NCBI GenBank assembly: GCA_900757595.1
Contig: CAAEOL010000031.1
Coordinates: 16,752 to 80,751 of the forward strand
Reading direction: 5' to 3'
Length of the DNA: 64,000 nucleotides
DNA from: an uncultured Collinsella sp.
GTDB taxonomy: Bacteria; Actinomycetota; Coriobacteriia; Coriobacteriales; Coriobacteriaceae
Part shown: one piece after another, positions 33,078-40,815 of the stretch
Numbering within the stretch: the first letter of the stretch is position 1
How the letters are laid out: the number at the start of each line of letters is the position of its first letter
Translations under genes and position numbers: made by a program
The notes under the pieces: generated by a model
Seen by the model: only the letters and a program-made list of their open reading frames with translations
Databases searched by the model: none
What the model was told of the DNA's origin: nothing

Positions 33078-33665
33078 ATGAGCGATTATGCAGGCCAGAC
33101 GGTCGCCGTGCTGGCGGTCCAAGGTGCTTTTGCCGAGCACGAGGCGAGGCTGTCCGAGCTCGGCGCACGTTGTGTTGAGCTGAGGCAGGCGGCCGATTTA
33201 CAACAGAACTTTGACCGCCTGGTTCTCCCCGGCGGCGAGTCCACCGTTCAGGGCAAGCTGCTTGCCGAGCTTGGCATGCTCGACGGGCTTCGCGCCCGCA
33301 TTGTTGAGGGCATGCCCGTCCTGGGCACCTGCGCCGGCTTGATTCTATTGGCGCGCGATCTTGCCGCCCACGACGATAAGGGGACGCCGCGTTTGGCGAC
33401 CATGGATGTACTTGTCGAGCGCAATGCCTACGGCAGACAGCTCGGCAGCTTTCGAACCAAGGGACAGGTAGACGGCATCGACGGTGAAGTGCCACTGACG
33501 TTTATCCGCGCACCCCGCATCGTCGAGGTCCACGGCGACGCCAAGGCCCTGGCAGAGGTCGATGGTCGCATCGTCGCCGCGCGCCAAGGCAAACAACTCG
33601 GCGTGACCTTCCACCCCGAACTCGACGACGACACCCGCCTCCACGAACTGTTCCTACAAATGTAG
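33078..33665 (+). CDS. pdxT: Pyridoxal 5'-phosphate synthase glutaminase, PdxT subunit
   Basis: A 195-residue class I glutaminase. Features: VAVLAVQGAFAEHEARLSEL, LVLPGGESTVQGKL, the nucleophile cysteine in VLGTCAGLILLA, and the His-Glu pair in VTFHPELDDD. It channels ammonia to PdxS. The ATG at 33078 follows AGAAAGGA. A stem-loop repeat follows the stop. Confidence 0.97.
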   Translation: MSDYAGQTVAVLAVQGAFAEHEARLSELGARCVELRQAADLQQNFDRLVLPGGESTVQGKLLAELGMLDGLRARIVEGMPVLGTCAGLILLARDLAAHDDKGTPRLATMDVLVERNAYGRQLGSFRTKGQVDGIDGEVPLTFIRAPRIVEVHGDAKALAEVDGRIVAARQGKQLGVTFHPELDDDTRLHELFLQM

Positions 33666-33688
33666 GCATCGAAATCAACAAACGAAAC

Positions 33689-33752
33689 GAGAGCGGATAA
33701 TCTCCCACTTCAAGCTTGGATGCAGGCTCAAACCGGGAGATTATCCACTCTC
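33689..33752. repeat. Stem-loop repeat, family C, copy 1
   Basis: GAGAGCGGATAATCTCCC pairs with GGGAGATTATCCACTCTC (18-bp arms, one mismatch) around a 28-base loop. The architecture (GCGGA...CCC arms at a gene's 3' end) is shared with 57925-58037. Confidence 0.65.
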
Positions 33753-33834
33753 ATGCTATGTAGTCATTGGGGTCGCTCTTAAACGACTACTCAAACAAGA
33801 ACGTTCCCAACGACTACATTGCGATAGACAACCA

Positions 33835-33885
33835 CGTTTGCTCAGATAAAACCGACCAAAATAAACCTGTCCCTTTTTGGCAGGT
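33835..33885 (-). repeat. REP-like palindrome, family A, copy 2
   Basis: On the minus strand it reads ACCTGCCAAAAAGGGACAGG, TTTATTTTGGTCGG, then the tail TTTTATCTGAGCAAACG. Same order and tail as the copies at 9779 and 55722. Confidence 0.72.
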
Positions 33886-33954
33886 TTTGATCAAGGCAAC
33901 GCCGATGTTTTGGCAACGCCAGCGAGCGCCGCCCAGGGCGAACAAGTTGGCATG

Positions 33955-33996
33955 AAAAAGGCAAGGCATAGACCTTCTGGTCATGCCTTGCCTTTT
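33955..33996. terminator. Bidirectional terminator
   Basis: AAAAGGCAAGGCAT / ATGCCTTGCCTTTT with inner GACC/GGTC. A-run on the left and T-run on the right suit either strand. Confidence 0.75.
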
Positions 33997-34038
33997 GAAT
34001 GACAAATTGTCGCCCTGGGTGGCGCGCAGCGTCAACTA

Positions 34039-34066
34039 GTTACGCGGTTTGGTAAAACCGCGTAAC
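34039..34066 (-). terminator. Stem at the 3' end of the RGG-protein gene
   Basis: GTTACGCGGTTT and AAAACCGCGTAAC form a stem starting three bases past the stop codon. There is no strong T-run, so it may protect the mRNA end rather than terminate. Confidence 0.5.
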
Positions 34067-34068
34067 CC

Positions 34069-34827
34069 CTAAAAGCGGTTGCCGCGGAAGCCGCCACCGT
34101 TGCGGCCGCCACGATCGCCACCGCGACCGCCGCGGTCACCACCACGGCCACCGCGATCGCCAAAGCCGCCGCGACCGCCACGGTCGCCGCCACGGCCACC
34201 GCGATCGTCACGGCCGCCGCGAGGACCGCGGTCCTCGTCCAGGCCCATGGCGACGAGCGGAGCGATAACCTTATCGAGAGCGGCCATCAGCTCGGTAGCC
34301 TCCTCGTAAGAAAGCTCGGGCAGGAGCTTCTCCTTCTTGTTGGCAAGCTCGACCAGGCCCTCAGCGGCATCCTCGGCAGCGAAGACAACGATCTTGCGCA
34401 TATCGCCCTCGGCGTCGTCGATGCGGCCGACCAGATCGGCAGCCTCGGCCTCGGCCATCAGGCCATCGAGCTCACGAAGGCGCATGCCCAGCAGGTCGGA
34501 CATTTCCTTCTGCTCCATCTTGGGCTTGAGGTCAAGAAGCTTGATGGCACGCTCGATGTTCGCCATGCGCTCGGCCTTGGCCTCCTCCTCCTTGGAAATA
34601 GCAAAGCGACGGCTACGCAGCAGGCGGGCGGCCTTCTGCATCTTGTCCATCAGCTCTTCGTCATCGTAATCAACGGCGGCCTCGACAACCTCGGCCTCCT
34701 CCTCGGCGGAAACCTCGTCAGCAGCCTCAACCTCAGCAGCTTCGGTCTCCACGGTCTCGACTGCCTCAACCTCGGCAGCCATGGTCTCGTTCTCGGTCTC
34801 GTTCATAATCTCTTCGTTCTCAGACAT
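34069..34827 (-). CDS. MarR-like winged-helix protein with acidic N-terminus and RGG-repeat tail
   Basis: A 252-residue protein with three parts. Residues 1-56 are very acidic (Glu/Ala/Val-rich). Residues about 60-195 read like a MarR fold: MEQKEMSDLLGMRLRELDGL (wing-helix analogue of MarR TQKELADRLGI...), MAEAEAADLVGRIDDAEGDM, VVFAAEDAAEGLVELANKKE, then a two-helix end. Residues 205-252 hold ten RGG units separated by D or FGD, ending FRGNRF. RGG boxes bind RNA in eukaryotes and in some bacterial helicases. The combination suggests a nucleic-acid-binding protein, perhaps phase-separating; MarR assignment is by eye. Confidence 0.72.
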   Translation of the reverse strand: MSENEEIMNETENETMAAEVEAVETVETEAAEVEAADEVSAEEEAEVVEAAVDYDDEELMDKMQKAARLLRSRRFAISKEEEAKAERMANIERAIKLLDLKPKMEQKEMSDLLGMRLRELDGLMAEAEAADLVGRIDDAEGDMRKIVVFAAEDAAEGLVELANKKEKLLPELSYEEATELMAALDKVIAPLVAMGLDEDRGPRGGRDDRGGRGGDRGGRGGFGDRGGRGGDRGGRGGDRGGRNGGGFRGNRF

Positions 34828-34979
34828 GAGACTCCTTCTTGGCCCTCTCGGGCATCATCGCCCCATTCGCGGGGCCCGTCGCGCACTCTTTGCGCTTTAA
34901 ACATTCATGCCTCTCGGCAAAACGTCCATTAGTTTATGGTGTCGCCATCCAATCTAGCTGCAGAATCTATGTGCACACA

Positions 34980-36395
34980 TTAATGCGACATGTGCGACTC
35001 GCGGCGAGCGTACACCAGCGACACCACGAACCCGACCACGGCAATTACAGCCGCCACACGCACGGCAGCTGCAAATCCAATCGCCTGGGCAACGTCCGTC
35101 GCAACGCCAGCGGCACCGGCAGTCGCCGCAGAACTCGAGAGCAGGCCGATAAACAGCGACGGGCCAAACGATGCGGCAATCATGTTCCACGTGTTGAGCA
35201 ATGCCGTTCCGTGAGGATGCTCAGCGGCAGGAAGCGTCTCCAAGCCGGCCGTCTGCGAGGGGCTCAGCACCAGGCCGACTCCGGCATACACCACAACGGT
35301 CAGCGCCACGACGACGCCGATGTTCATGCTTGCCGCCGTCATCGAGATTGCAGTCTGCCCCACGGCAATCAGGGCAAAGCCGACCGGCAGCAGCGGCCAT
35401 GCGCCACGGGCGTCCATCACGCGTCCGCCCACAATCGAGGTCACGGCGTTGCAGGCAATCGCCGGCAAAATGAGCAGGCCCGCAACAAGTGCGGTCATGC
35501 CGTAGGCACCTTCAAAATAGAGCGGCAACAAAACACTCATCGAGAACGTCGTCATCATCGACACCACCACAAGCAGGCACGCAGGCCAAAAGCGAACGCT
35601 CGCCATGGGACGCACGTTAAGCACCGGATGCTCGAGCTTGAGCTGACGGGCCGCAAACAGGCCGAGCAGCACAACGGCAGCGAAAAGCGCCACGACACCG
35701 GCAATCAGATTGGTCGAGAACTCACCCACGGAATACACAAACGCCGTAATGCCGGCAGCGAGCAAAACAACCGACAGAATGTCAAGCGTGGTGTTCGAGC
35801 GCTCTCCGACATTCTGGACATGTTTTACGCCCGCCGCAGCGACCGCAATGCCGCCCACCAGCGGCACTACGAACACCGCCCTCCAGCCAAATAACGTGCA
35901 CATAAGACCGCTAATCACGGGTCCAAACGCCGGTCCTAGCGTAATGCAGGCGCCGCCCAGGCTCAGATACAGACCGAGCTTCTCGCGCGGGGCGCAAGAC
36001 AGCACCACGTTCATCATGAGCGGGAACAAGATGCCCGATCCCGCAGCCTGCAAAATACGACTTGGCAGCAAAACGCTAAACGACGGAGCGACCAGGCACA
36101 GGACTTCGCCGGCGACCATGCATCCGCATGCGAAAAACAGCAGCTTGCGCGTCGAGAAACGGCCGGACAGGAAGGCCATGATGGCCGTAAAAATCGACGT
36201 CACGATCATGTAGCCTGAGACGAGCCACTGTGCCGTGGTGGCACTCACCGAAAAGGCTGCCATAATGTCGTGCAACGCCACGTTAATGATGTTCTCGTTA
36301 AACGCGGCAACAAAGGCTGCAATATACATTACGACGAGAATCGCCACAGAGGCCGATGGCGTTACTTGAACTTGTTGCTGAGATTTGCTCCCCAT
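34980..36395 (-). CDS. MFS drug-efflux transporter (DHA2/EmrB-like)
   Basis: A 471-residue permease of about 14 membrane helices. The ATG at 36395 has AAGGA upstream; the frame extends further without a start signal. Motifs: NENIINVALHDIMAAFSVSA near helix 1, QWLVSGYMIVTSIFTAIMAF, the motif A-like GRFSTRKLLFFACG, and helix 5 motif C-like GGACITLGPAFGPVISG. DHA2 exporters remove drugs or bile acids; substrate not deducible. Divergent from the deformylase-like gene. Confidence 0.88.
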   Translation of the reverse strand: MGSKSQQQVQVTPSASVAILVVMYIAAFVAAFNENIINVALHDIMAAFSVSATTAQWLVSGYMIVTSIFTAIMAFLSGRFSTRKLLFFACGCMVAGEVLCLVAPSFSVLLPSRILQAAGSGILFPLMMNVVLSCAPREKLGLYLSLGGACITLGPAFGPVISGLMCTLFGWRAVFVVPLVGGIAVAAAGVKHVQNVGERSNTTLDILSVVLLAAGITAFVYSVGEFSTNLIAGVVALFAAVVLLGLFAARQLKLEHPVLNVRPMASVRFWPACLLVVVSMMTTFSMSVLLPLYFEGAYGMTALVAGLLILPAIACNAVTSIVGGRVMDARGAWPLLPVGFALIAVGQTAISMTAASMNIGVVVALTVVVYAGVGLVLSPSQTAGLETLPAAEHPHGTALLNTWNMIAASFGPSLFIGLLSSSAATAGAAGVATDVAQAIGFAAAVRVAAVIAVVGFVVSLVYARRESHMSH

Positions 36396-36600
36396 GCATT
36401 TCCTTCCTCTTGGAACGACAGTCGCATCGCCCCAGAGGAACGGTCCAGGGCGAAAAATGAGCCCTAGACTTACGCCAGACGCCGTACACGACGAATCTGG
36501 CAACATGGTCCAACATCGAAAGATTGTAACGCGGACGCACAGCTTTCCTTCCGCGCTATTATTAAAAGTCCACGAAAGCATAAGACATGAGGAGCCCGCC

Positions 36601-37011
36601 ATGATTAAGCCCATCATGAAATCCGAGTTCTTTTTGCGTCTGCCTTCCGAAGACGCGGGACCCGGCGATGCCGCAACCGGGCAGGATCTCCTGGATACAC
36701 TCCACGAGCATGAGCGCGAGTGCGTGGGCCTCGCCGCCAACATGATCGGCGTGCGCAAACGCATCATCTGCGTAAAGGACGGCAACAGGACACTCCTGAT
36801 GTACAACCCTCAAATTCTTGAGCAGGTCAATGCCTATCAGACGAGCGAAGGATGCCTCTCGCTGATCGGCGAGCGTCCCTGTACCCGCTATCGCCGCATT
36901 AAGGTTGAGTATTTGGACGAGAACTTCGTTCACCGCATCAAAAACTTCTCGGGCTACACCGCCGAGATCATCCAGCACGAAATCGACCACTGTTGCGGAA
37001 TCGTTATTTAG
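36601..37011 (+). CDS. Peptide-deformylase-like protein, motif 1 altered
   Basis: A 136-residue protein of the deformylase family. Motif 2 EGCLS (83-87) and motif 3 HEIDH (126-130) are intact, so the metal ligands (Cys and two His) and catalytic Glu are present. Motif 1, normally GxGLAAPQ, reads GLAANMIG here: Pro is replaced by Asn and the oxyanion Gln by Met. Length is short for a deformylase (150-190). GAGGAG precedes the ATG. It may be an accessory deformylase or act on another substrate. A terminator follows. Confidence 0.78.
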   Translation: MIKPIMKSEFFLRLPSEDAGPGDAATGQDLLDTLHEHERECVGLAANMIGVRKRIICVKDGNRTLLMYNPQILEQVNAYQTSEGCLSLIGERPCTRYRRIKVEYLDENFVHRIKNFSGYTAEIIQHEIDHCCGIVI

Positions 37012-37026
37012 TTCCGCCGATTCAAG

Positions 37027-37063
37027 AAAGCTCCCTGCAGCAAAACAACTGCAGGGAGCTTTT
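37027..37063 (+). terminator. Intrinsic terminator of the deformylase-like gene
   Basis: AAAGCTCCCTGCAG and CTGCAGGGAGCTTT form a 14-bp perfect stem around an 8-base loop, followed by T. Sequence also suits the convergent aminotransferase gene. Confidence 0.88.
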
Positions 37064-37086
37064 CATAGTGCGGAACTTCTATCCCA

Positions 37087-38607
37087 CTAGCTCTGGCGGT
37101 AATGATCGAAGAAGTCGGCGAGATCTTCGAGGGACTCTTTGAGCACTTCCATGCGCGGCAGGTACACGATACGGAAGTGGTCGGGCTCAGCCCAGTTGAA
37201 GCCGCCGCCGCGCGTGATCAGAATCTTCTTCTCGTGCAGCAGGTCAAGGGCGAACTGCTCGTCATCGGTAATGTTGAACTTCTTCACATCCATCTTGGGG
37301 AAGATGTAGAACGCCGCACGCGGCTTAACCACCGAGATGCCGTCAATCTTGTTGAGCGCCTCATACACAAAGTTGCGCTGCTCGTAGACACGGCCGCCGG
37401 GGCGGATGTAGTCGTTGACGGACTGATGGCCACCGAGCGCCGTCTGAACGATCGACTGAGCCGGCACGTTGGAGCACAGGCGCATGTTGGAGAGCATGTT
37501 GATGCCCATGATGAAGTCGCTCATGCAGCGCTGGTTGCCCGAAAGCACCATCCAGCCAATACGATAGCCCGCGATCATGTGCGACTTGGACAGACCGCTA
37601 AAGGTGACGCAGGGCAGATCGGGAGCGAGCGAGGCAATCGAGACGTGCTCGTAGCCGTCCATGCACAGGCGGTCGTAGATCTCATCAGCAAAGATCATCA
37701 GCTGATGCCTGCGTGCAACCTCGACGATGCCCTCGAGCACCTCGCGCGGATAGACGGAACCCGTGGGGTTGTTGGGGTTGATGATGACGAGGGCTTTGGT
37801 CGCGCTCGTGATCTTGGACTCCATATCCTCCAGGTCGGGATACCAATCCGCCTGCTCATCGCACAGATAGTGCACGGGATGACCGCCGGCAAGGGTTGCG
37901 CACGCCGTCCAGAGCGGATAGTCGGGGCTGGGGATCAGAATCTCGTCGCCATTGTCGAGCAGCGCGTTCATCGAAAGCTGAATGAGCTCGGACACGCCGT
38001 TGCCCGTGTAGATATGCTCCATCTGAACGTTGGGCAAGCCCTTGATCTGCGAATACTGCATGATCGCCTTGCGCGCGGAGAACAGGCCACGCGAGTTGGA
38101 ATAGCCTTCGCAGTCGGGCAGCTGCTGGCGCATGTCCTTGATGACCTCGTCGGGCGTGCGGAAACCGAAGGGCGCCGGGTTGCCGATATTGAGCTTGAGG
38201 ATGCGCTCGCCCTCGTCCTCCATACGGGCGGCCTCGTCGACGACGGGACCGCGCACGTCATACAGGACGTTATCGAGCTTGGTGGATTTAGAAAAAGTAC
38301 GCATGGTGGTGCTCCTTGCAATTTGAGCTGAGGGATGGGGTTCGGGCTTGGAATCGTTGCGGGGTGATGATGCCTCGCCTTGATCGGCGTCGCCGGCAAG
38401 CAGCCAGGTAACATCGACCTCCAAAATACGGGCGAGCAGCTCAGCCACATCGCGCCGCGGAATCGTCTTGCCGCTCACATATTGGCTCATCTGACTCTTG
38501 CCGAGTTTTTTGCCGAGCATCTCCGATGCGCGGATCACGTCCGACTGGCGAACGTCGCGATCGGACATAGCCTGTCGCAGACGATCGCTAAACGTCTCTT
38601 GGGCCAC
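37087..38607 (-). CDS. XRE helix-turn-helix fused in frame to an AlaA-like aminotransferase
   Basis: A 506-residue fusion from the GTG at 38607 (AAGGAGG six bases upstream). Residues 1-80 are an XRE HTH (MSDRDVRQSDVIRASEMLGK, SQMSQYVSGKTIPRRDVAEL), then a Ser/Pro-rich linker, then a class I aminotransferase with AlaA features (LKLNIGNPAPFGF, YTGNGVSELIQLSMNALLDN, IINPNNPTGSVYPREVLEG and the PLP lysine in FSGLSKSHMIAGYRIGW). A second start, the ATG at 38304 with AAGGAG, would give the standard 405-residue AlaA-length enzyme. Both isoforms may be made. Operator-like AGTTCAATTT repeats lie upstream. Confidence 0.9.
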   Translation of the reverse strand: MAQETFSDRLRQAMSDRDVRQSDVIRASEMLGKKLGKSQMSQYVSGKTIPRRDVAELLARILEVDVTWLLAGDADQGEASSPRNDSKPEPHPSAQIARSTTMRTFSKSTKLDNVLYDVRGPVVDEAARMEDEGERILKLNIGNPAPFGFRTPDEVIKDMRQQLPDCEGYSNSRGLFSARKAIMQYSQIKGLPNVQMEHIYTGNGVSELIQLSMNALLDNGDEILIPSPDYPLWTACATLAGGHPVHYLCDEQADWYPDLEDMESKITSATKALVIINPNNPTGSVYPREVLEGIVEVARRHQLMIFADEIYDRLCMDGYEHVSIASLAPDLPCVTFSGLSKSHMIAGYRIGWMVLSGNQRCMSDFIMGINMLSNMRLCSNVPAQSIVQTALGGHQSVNDYIRPGGRVYEQRNFVYEALNKIDGISVVKPRAAFYIFPKMDVKKFNITDDEQFALDLLHEKKILITRGGGFNWAEPDHFRIVYLPRMEVLKESLEDLADFFDHYRQS

Positions 38608-38628
38608 TAGAACCTCCTTGCTGGCAAA

Positions 38629-38710
38629 GTTCAATTTATACAACACGAATTGAACCTGAGTTCAATTTAGGCAGCAGTATAGCGCCGTGCTATTTCGAAA
38701 AGTTCAATTT
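38629..38710. promoter_or_regulatory. Operator-like repeats upstream of the XRE-aminotransferase
   Basis: AGTTCAATTT occurs at 38629, 38659 and 38701; the middle copy is half of an inverted repeat AATTGAA-CCTGAG-TTCAATT (38648-38667). They probably bind the HTH domain of the adjacent protein (inference). Confidence 0.5.
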
Positions 38711-38770
38711 CAAAAATAAAATGAGCAAGACCTCGAGATTTATCCCAAGGCGATAACGACGTGCACGCAT

Positions 38771-39628
38771 TTAGAGGTATTCGAGGAAACGAGCGGCGGC
38801 AAGCGAAACATCGGCCGTTCGATATATGGCGTTGATCTGCCGATGGGGATGCCCTTCGAGCGGACGCACAGCAACATCAAACTGGCAGCGACGCAAGATG
38901 AGCGCGGGAAGAATGCTCACGCCCAAGCCATCCTCGACCATAGCCATAATCGCATAGTCATCCCAAGTCGACAGTTTTGAGCGCACTGACAGCCCCGCCC
39001 GACGGAATAGCGGCGTAATCTCATCATCGGTACCCCGTTCCAGCAGAATAAACTGCTCGTTGGCTAAATCGGCAAGAGAAACGACCTCCGCCGTGGCAAG
39101 CGAGGAGTCCGCTGGCACCACGGCCATCAACTCGTCTTGCACCAACGGTCGCGACGCCATGCCGGCGCCGCGTGGCTCGCGCGGAATAAAGCCCAGGTCG
39201 CAGCGGCCTTCCGCCACCCATTGCTCAATCTCGGAGTAATCGCCCATCAGCAGCTCGTAATCGACATCCGGATGATCGGCGCGAAAGCGCGCAATCACCG
39301 GCGGCAGTACATGGGTCGCCACACTCGAAAACGTACCGATACAGATCTTGCCGCGCATGAGCCCACGCATCTCGTCCACGTGTCGCTGCAGGCGGCCAAA
39401 CTCCTCGCAGAGCGCCTCAACCGCCGGCATGATCTGCCGCCCATCGGCAGAAAGCACCACACCCTCGCGGCTGCGGTCGAGCACCTTAAAACCCCAATCG
39501 GTCTCAAGGTCGCCCACCATGCGGCTCACGCCCGACTGCGAATAGCTCAGCCGCTCGGCGGCGCGCGTAAAACTGCCGGCCCGCACGGTCTCGAGCAGAA
39601 CCTGCATCTTTTGAATATTCGTTTCCAC
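38771..39628 (-). CDS. LysR-family transcriptional regulator
   Basis: A 285-residue regulator starting at GTG 39628 (GGAGGGG upstream). The HTH is FTRAAERLSYSQSGVSRMVG, followed by a substrate-binding fold (ICIGTFSSVATHVLPPVIAR, FIPREPRGAGMASRPLVQDE). It is divergent from an EamA transporter with a T-N11-A palindrome between them, so it probably controls that transporter. Confidence 0.92.
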   Translation of the reverse strand: METNIQKMQVLLETVRAGSFTRAAERLSYSQSGVSRMVGDLETDWGFKVLDRSREGVVLSADGRQIMPAVEALCEEFGRLQRHVDEMRGLMRGKICIGTFSSVATHVLPPVIARFRADHPDVDYELLMGDYSEIEQWVAEGRCDLGFIPREPRGAGMASRPLVQDELMAVVPADSSLATAEVVSLADLANEQFILLERGTDDEITPLFRRAGLSVRSKLSTWDDYAIMAMVEDGLGVSILPALILRRCQFDVAVRPLEGHPHRQINAIYRTADVSLAAARFLEYL

Positions 39629-39700
39629 GGCACCCCTCCACCTTTACATGAGTTTTTGTCATGTTATCCATGCATTATATTCGCTTTTCTTCTAAAGCCA

Positions 39701-39717
39701 GTTCACCCATAGTGAAC
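39701..39717. promoter_or_regulatory. LysR box between the regulator and EamA genes
   Basis: GTTCAC-CCATA-GTGAAC, a perfect interrupted palindrome of the T-N11-A type, 30 bases before the EamA start. Confidence 0.65.
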
Positions 39718-39746
39718 ATGTTCGGATATAGAGGGGATGTCAGCAC

Positions 39747-40658
39747 ATGAACAACGGATTGTTTACGTACTTAGCAGCATTGCTATTGTTTGGCTCCAAC
39801 GGCATCATCGCCGCTGCCATCGCGCTGCCGAGCTCCGATATCGTACTGTTGCGCACGTTTTTGGGCGCTCTCACCCTTGCCGCCATCCTCTTCATAACCA
39901 AGCGCCATAACCTGCAGGCTCCGTCTCGCCCCCGCGAGGCCGCAGCGCTCATCGTCTCGGGCGCCGCGCTGGGCGCCAGCTGGATTTTCCTGTTCCGCGC
40001 CTATCAGACGATCGGCGTTGGTATCTCCTCGCTGTTGTATTACTGTGGCCCCATCATCGTTATGGCCCTCTCCCCGCTCATTTTTGGCGAAAAGCTGACC
40101 GGCGGCAAAATCGCCGGCTTTGTCGCCGTTGCTTGTGGTGCTTTTCTCATTGCAGCGCAAGGTCTAGGCGGCAATATGCCCATTGCGGGCATCGTCTGTG
40201 GAATCGCCTCGGCCTTCTGCTATGCATTGATGGTCATCGCCAGCAAGGGTGCGCCGCACATCGAGGGCCTCGAGAACTCCGCACTCCAAGTGAGCGCCGC
40301 CTTTGTGACCGCACTGGCCCTCACGCTCATCACGCAGGGCGCTCCCTCGTTCCTGTCCGCCGGCGTCGCCGCCAGCATTGATTGGCGCGCCGTCGCTATG
40401 CTCGGCGTCGTCAACACCGGCATTGGTTGCCTGCTCTACTTTAGCGCCGTCGCCAAGCTGCCCGTCCAGACCGTCGCCGTCGTCGGCTACCTCGAGCCGC
40501 TTTCGGCGGTCGTGTTCTCGGCCGCCCTTTTGGGTGAAGCCATAACACCGGTCCGCCTGATGGGCGCCGCGCTTATCATCGGCGGCGCGATTTTTTGCGA
40601 ACTCGCCGGCAAACGCGCAAACGCCAAGGCTGGCATCGCCCAGACAGCACGTGCTTAA
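39747..40658 (+). CDS. EamA/DMT-superfamily transporter
   Basis: A 303-residue membrane protein with ten predicted helices in two EamA repeats (LLLFGSNGIIAAAIALPSSD; GIGCLLYFSAVAKLPVQTVA). It ends ELAGKRANAKAG. The ATG at 39747 follows GAGGGG. Members export amino acids or metabolites such as threonine, cysteine or drugs; substrate not deducible. Probably controlled by the divergent LysR protein. Confidence 0.9.
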   Translation: MNNGLFTYLAALLLFGSNGIIAAAIALPSSDIVLLRTFLGALTLAAILFITKRHNLQAPSRPREAAALIVSGAALGASWIFLFRAYQTIGVGISSLLYYCGPIIVMALSPLIFGEKLTGGKIAGFVAVACGAFLIAAQGLGGNMPIAGIVCGIASAFCYALMVIASKGAPHIEGLENSALQVSAAFVTALALTLITQGAPSFLSAGVAASIDWRAVAMLGVVNTGIGCLLYFSAVAKLPVQTVAVVGYLEPLSAVVFSAALLGEAITPVRLMGAALIIGGAIFCELAGKRANAKAGIAQTARA

Positions 40659-40692
40659 AAGCCCCTGCTTTGAAATGCTACCTGCGTAGATA

Positions 40693-40716
40693 AATAATCC
40701 CCAGCTGAGGATTATT
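40693..40716 (+). terminator. Possible terminator of the EamA gene
   Basis: AATAATCC and GGATTATT form an 8-bp stem followed by GTCT; weak T-run. Confidence 0.4.
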
Positions 40717-40815
40717 GTCTAAAATAACCCGATGTGCCAAACTGCTCTTGTATGTATAAAGACGGCATAAAGTTTTTTGTCCTAGACAGATAACCGGATG
40801 TCTAAGGGAGTCCTC

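Larger units (their letters stand above)
33666..34068. other. Intergenic region with four palindromic structures
   Basis: This 403-base gap between convergent pdxT and the RGG-protein gene has no ORF of note. It holds a family C stem-loop (33689-33752), a REP-like family A copy (33835-33885), a bidirectional terminator (33955-33996) and a stem at the 3' end of the RGG gene (34039-34066). Confidence 0.6.

Noticed and set aside
40717..40815. Cyclic di-AMP riboswitch ahead of kup
   Set aside because: The leader is under 100 bases and lacks the conserved ydaO elements.
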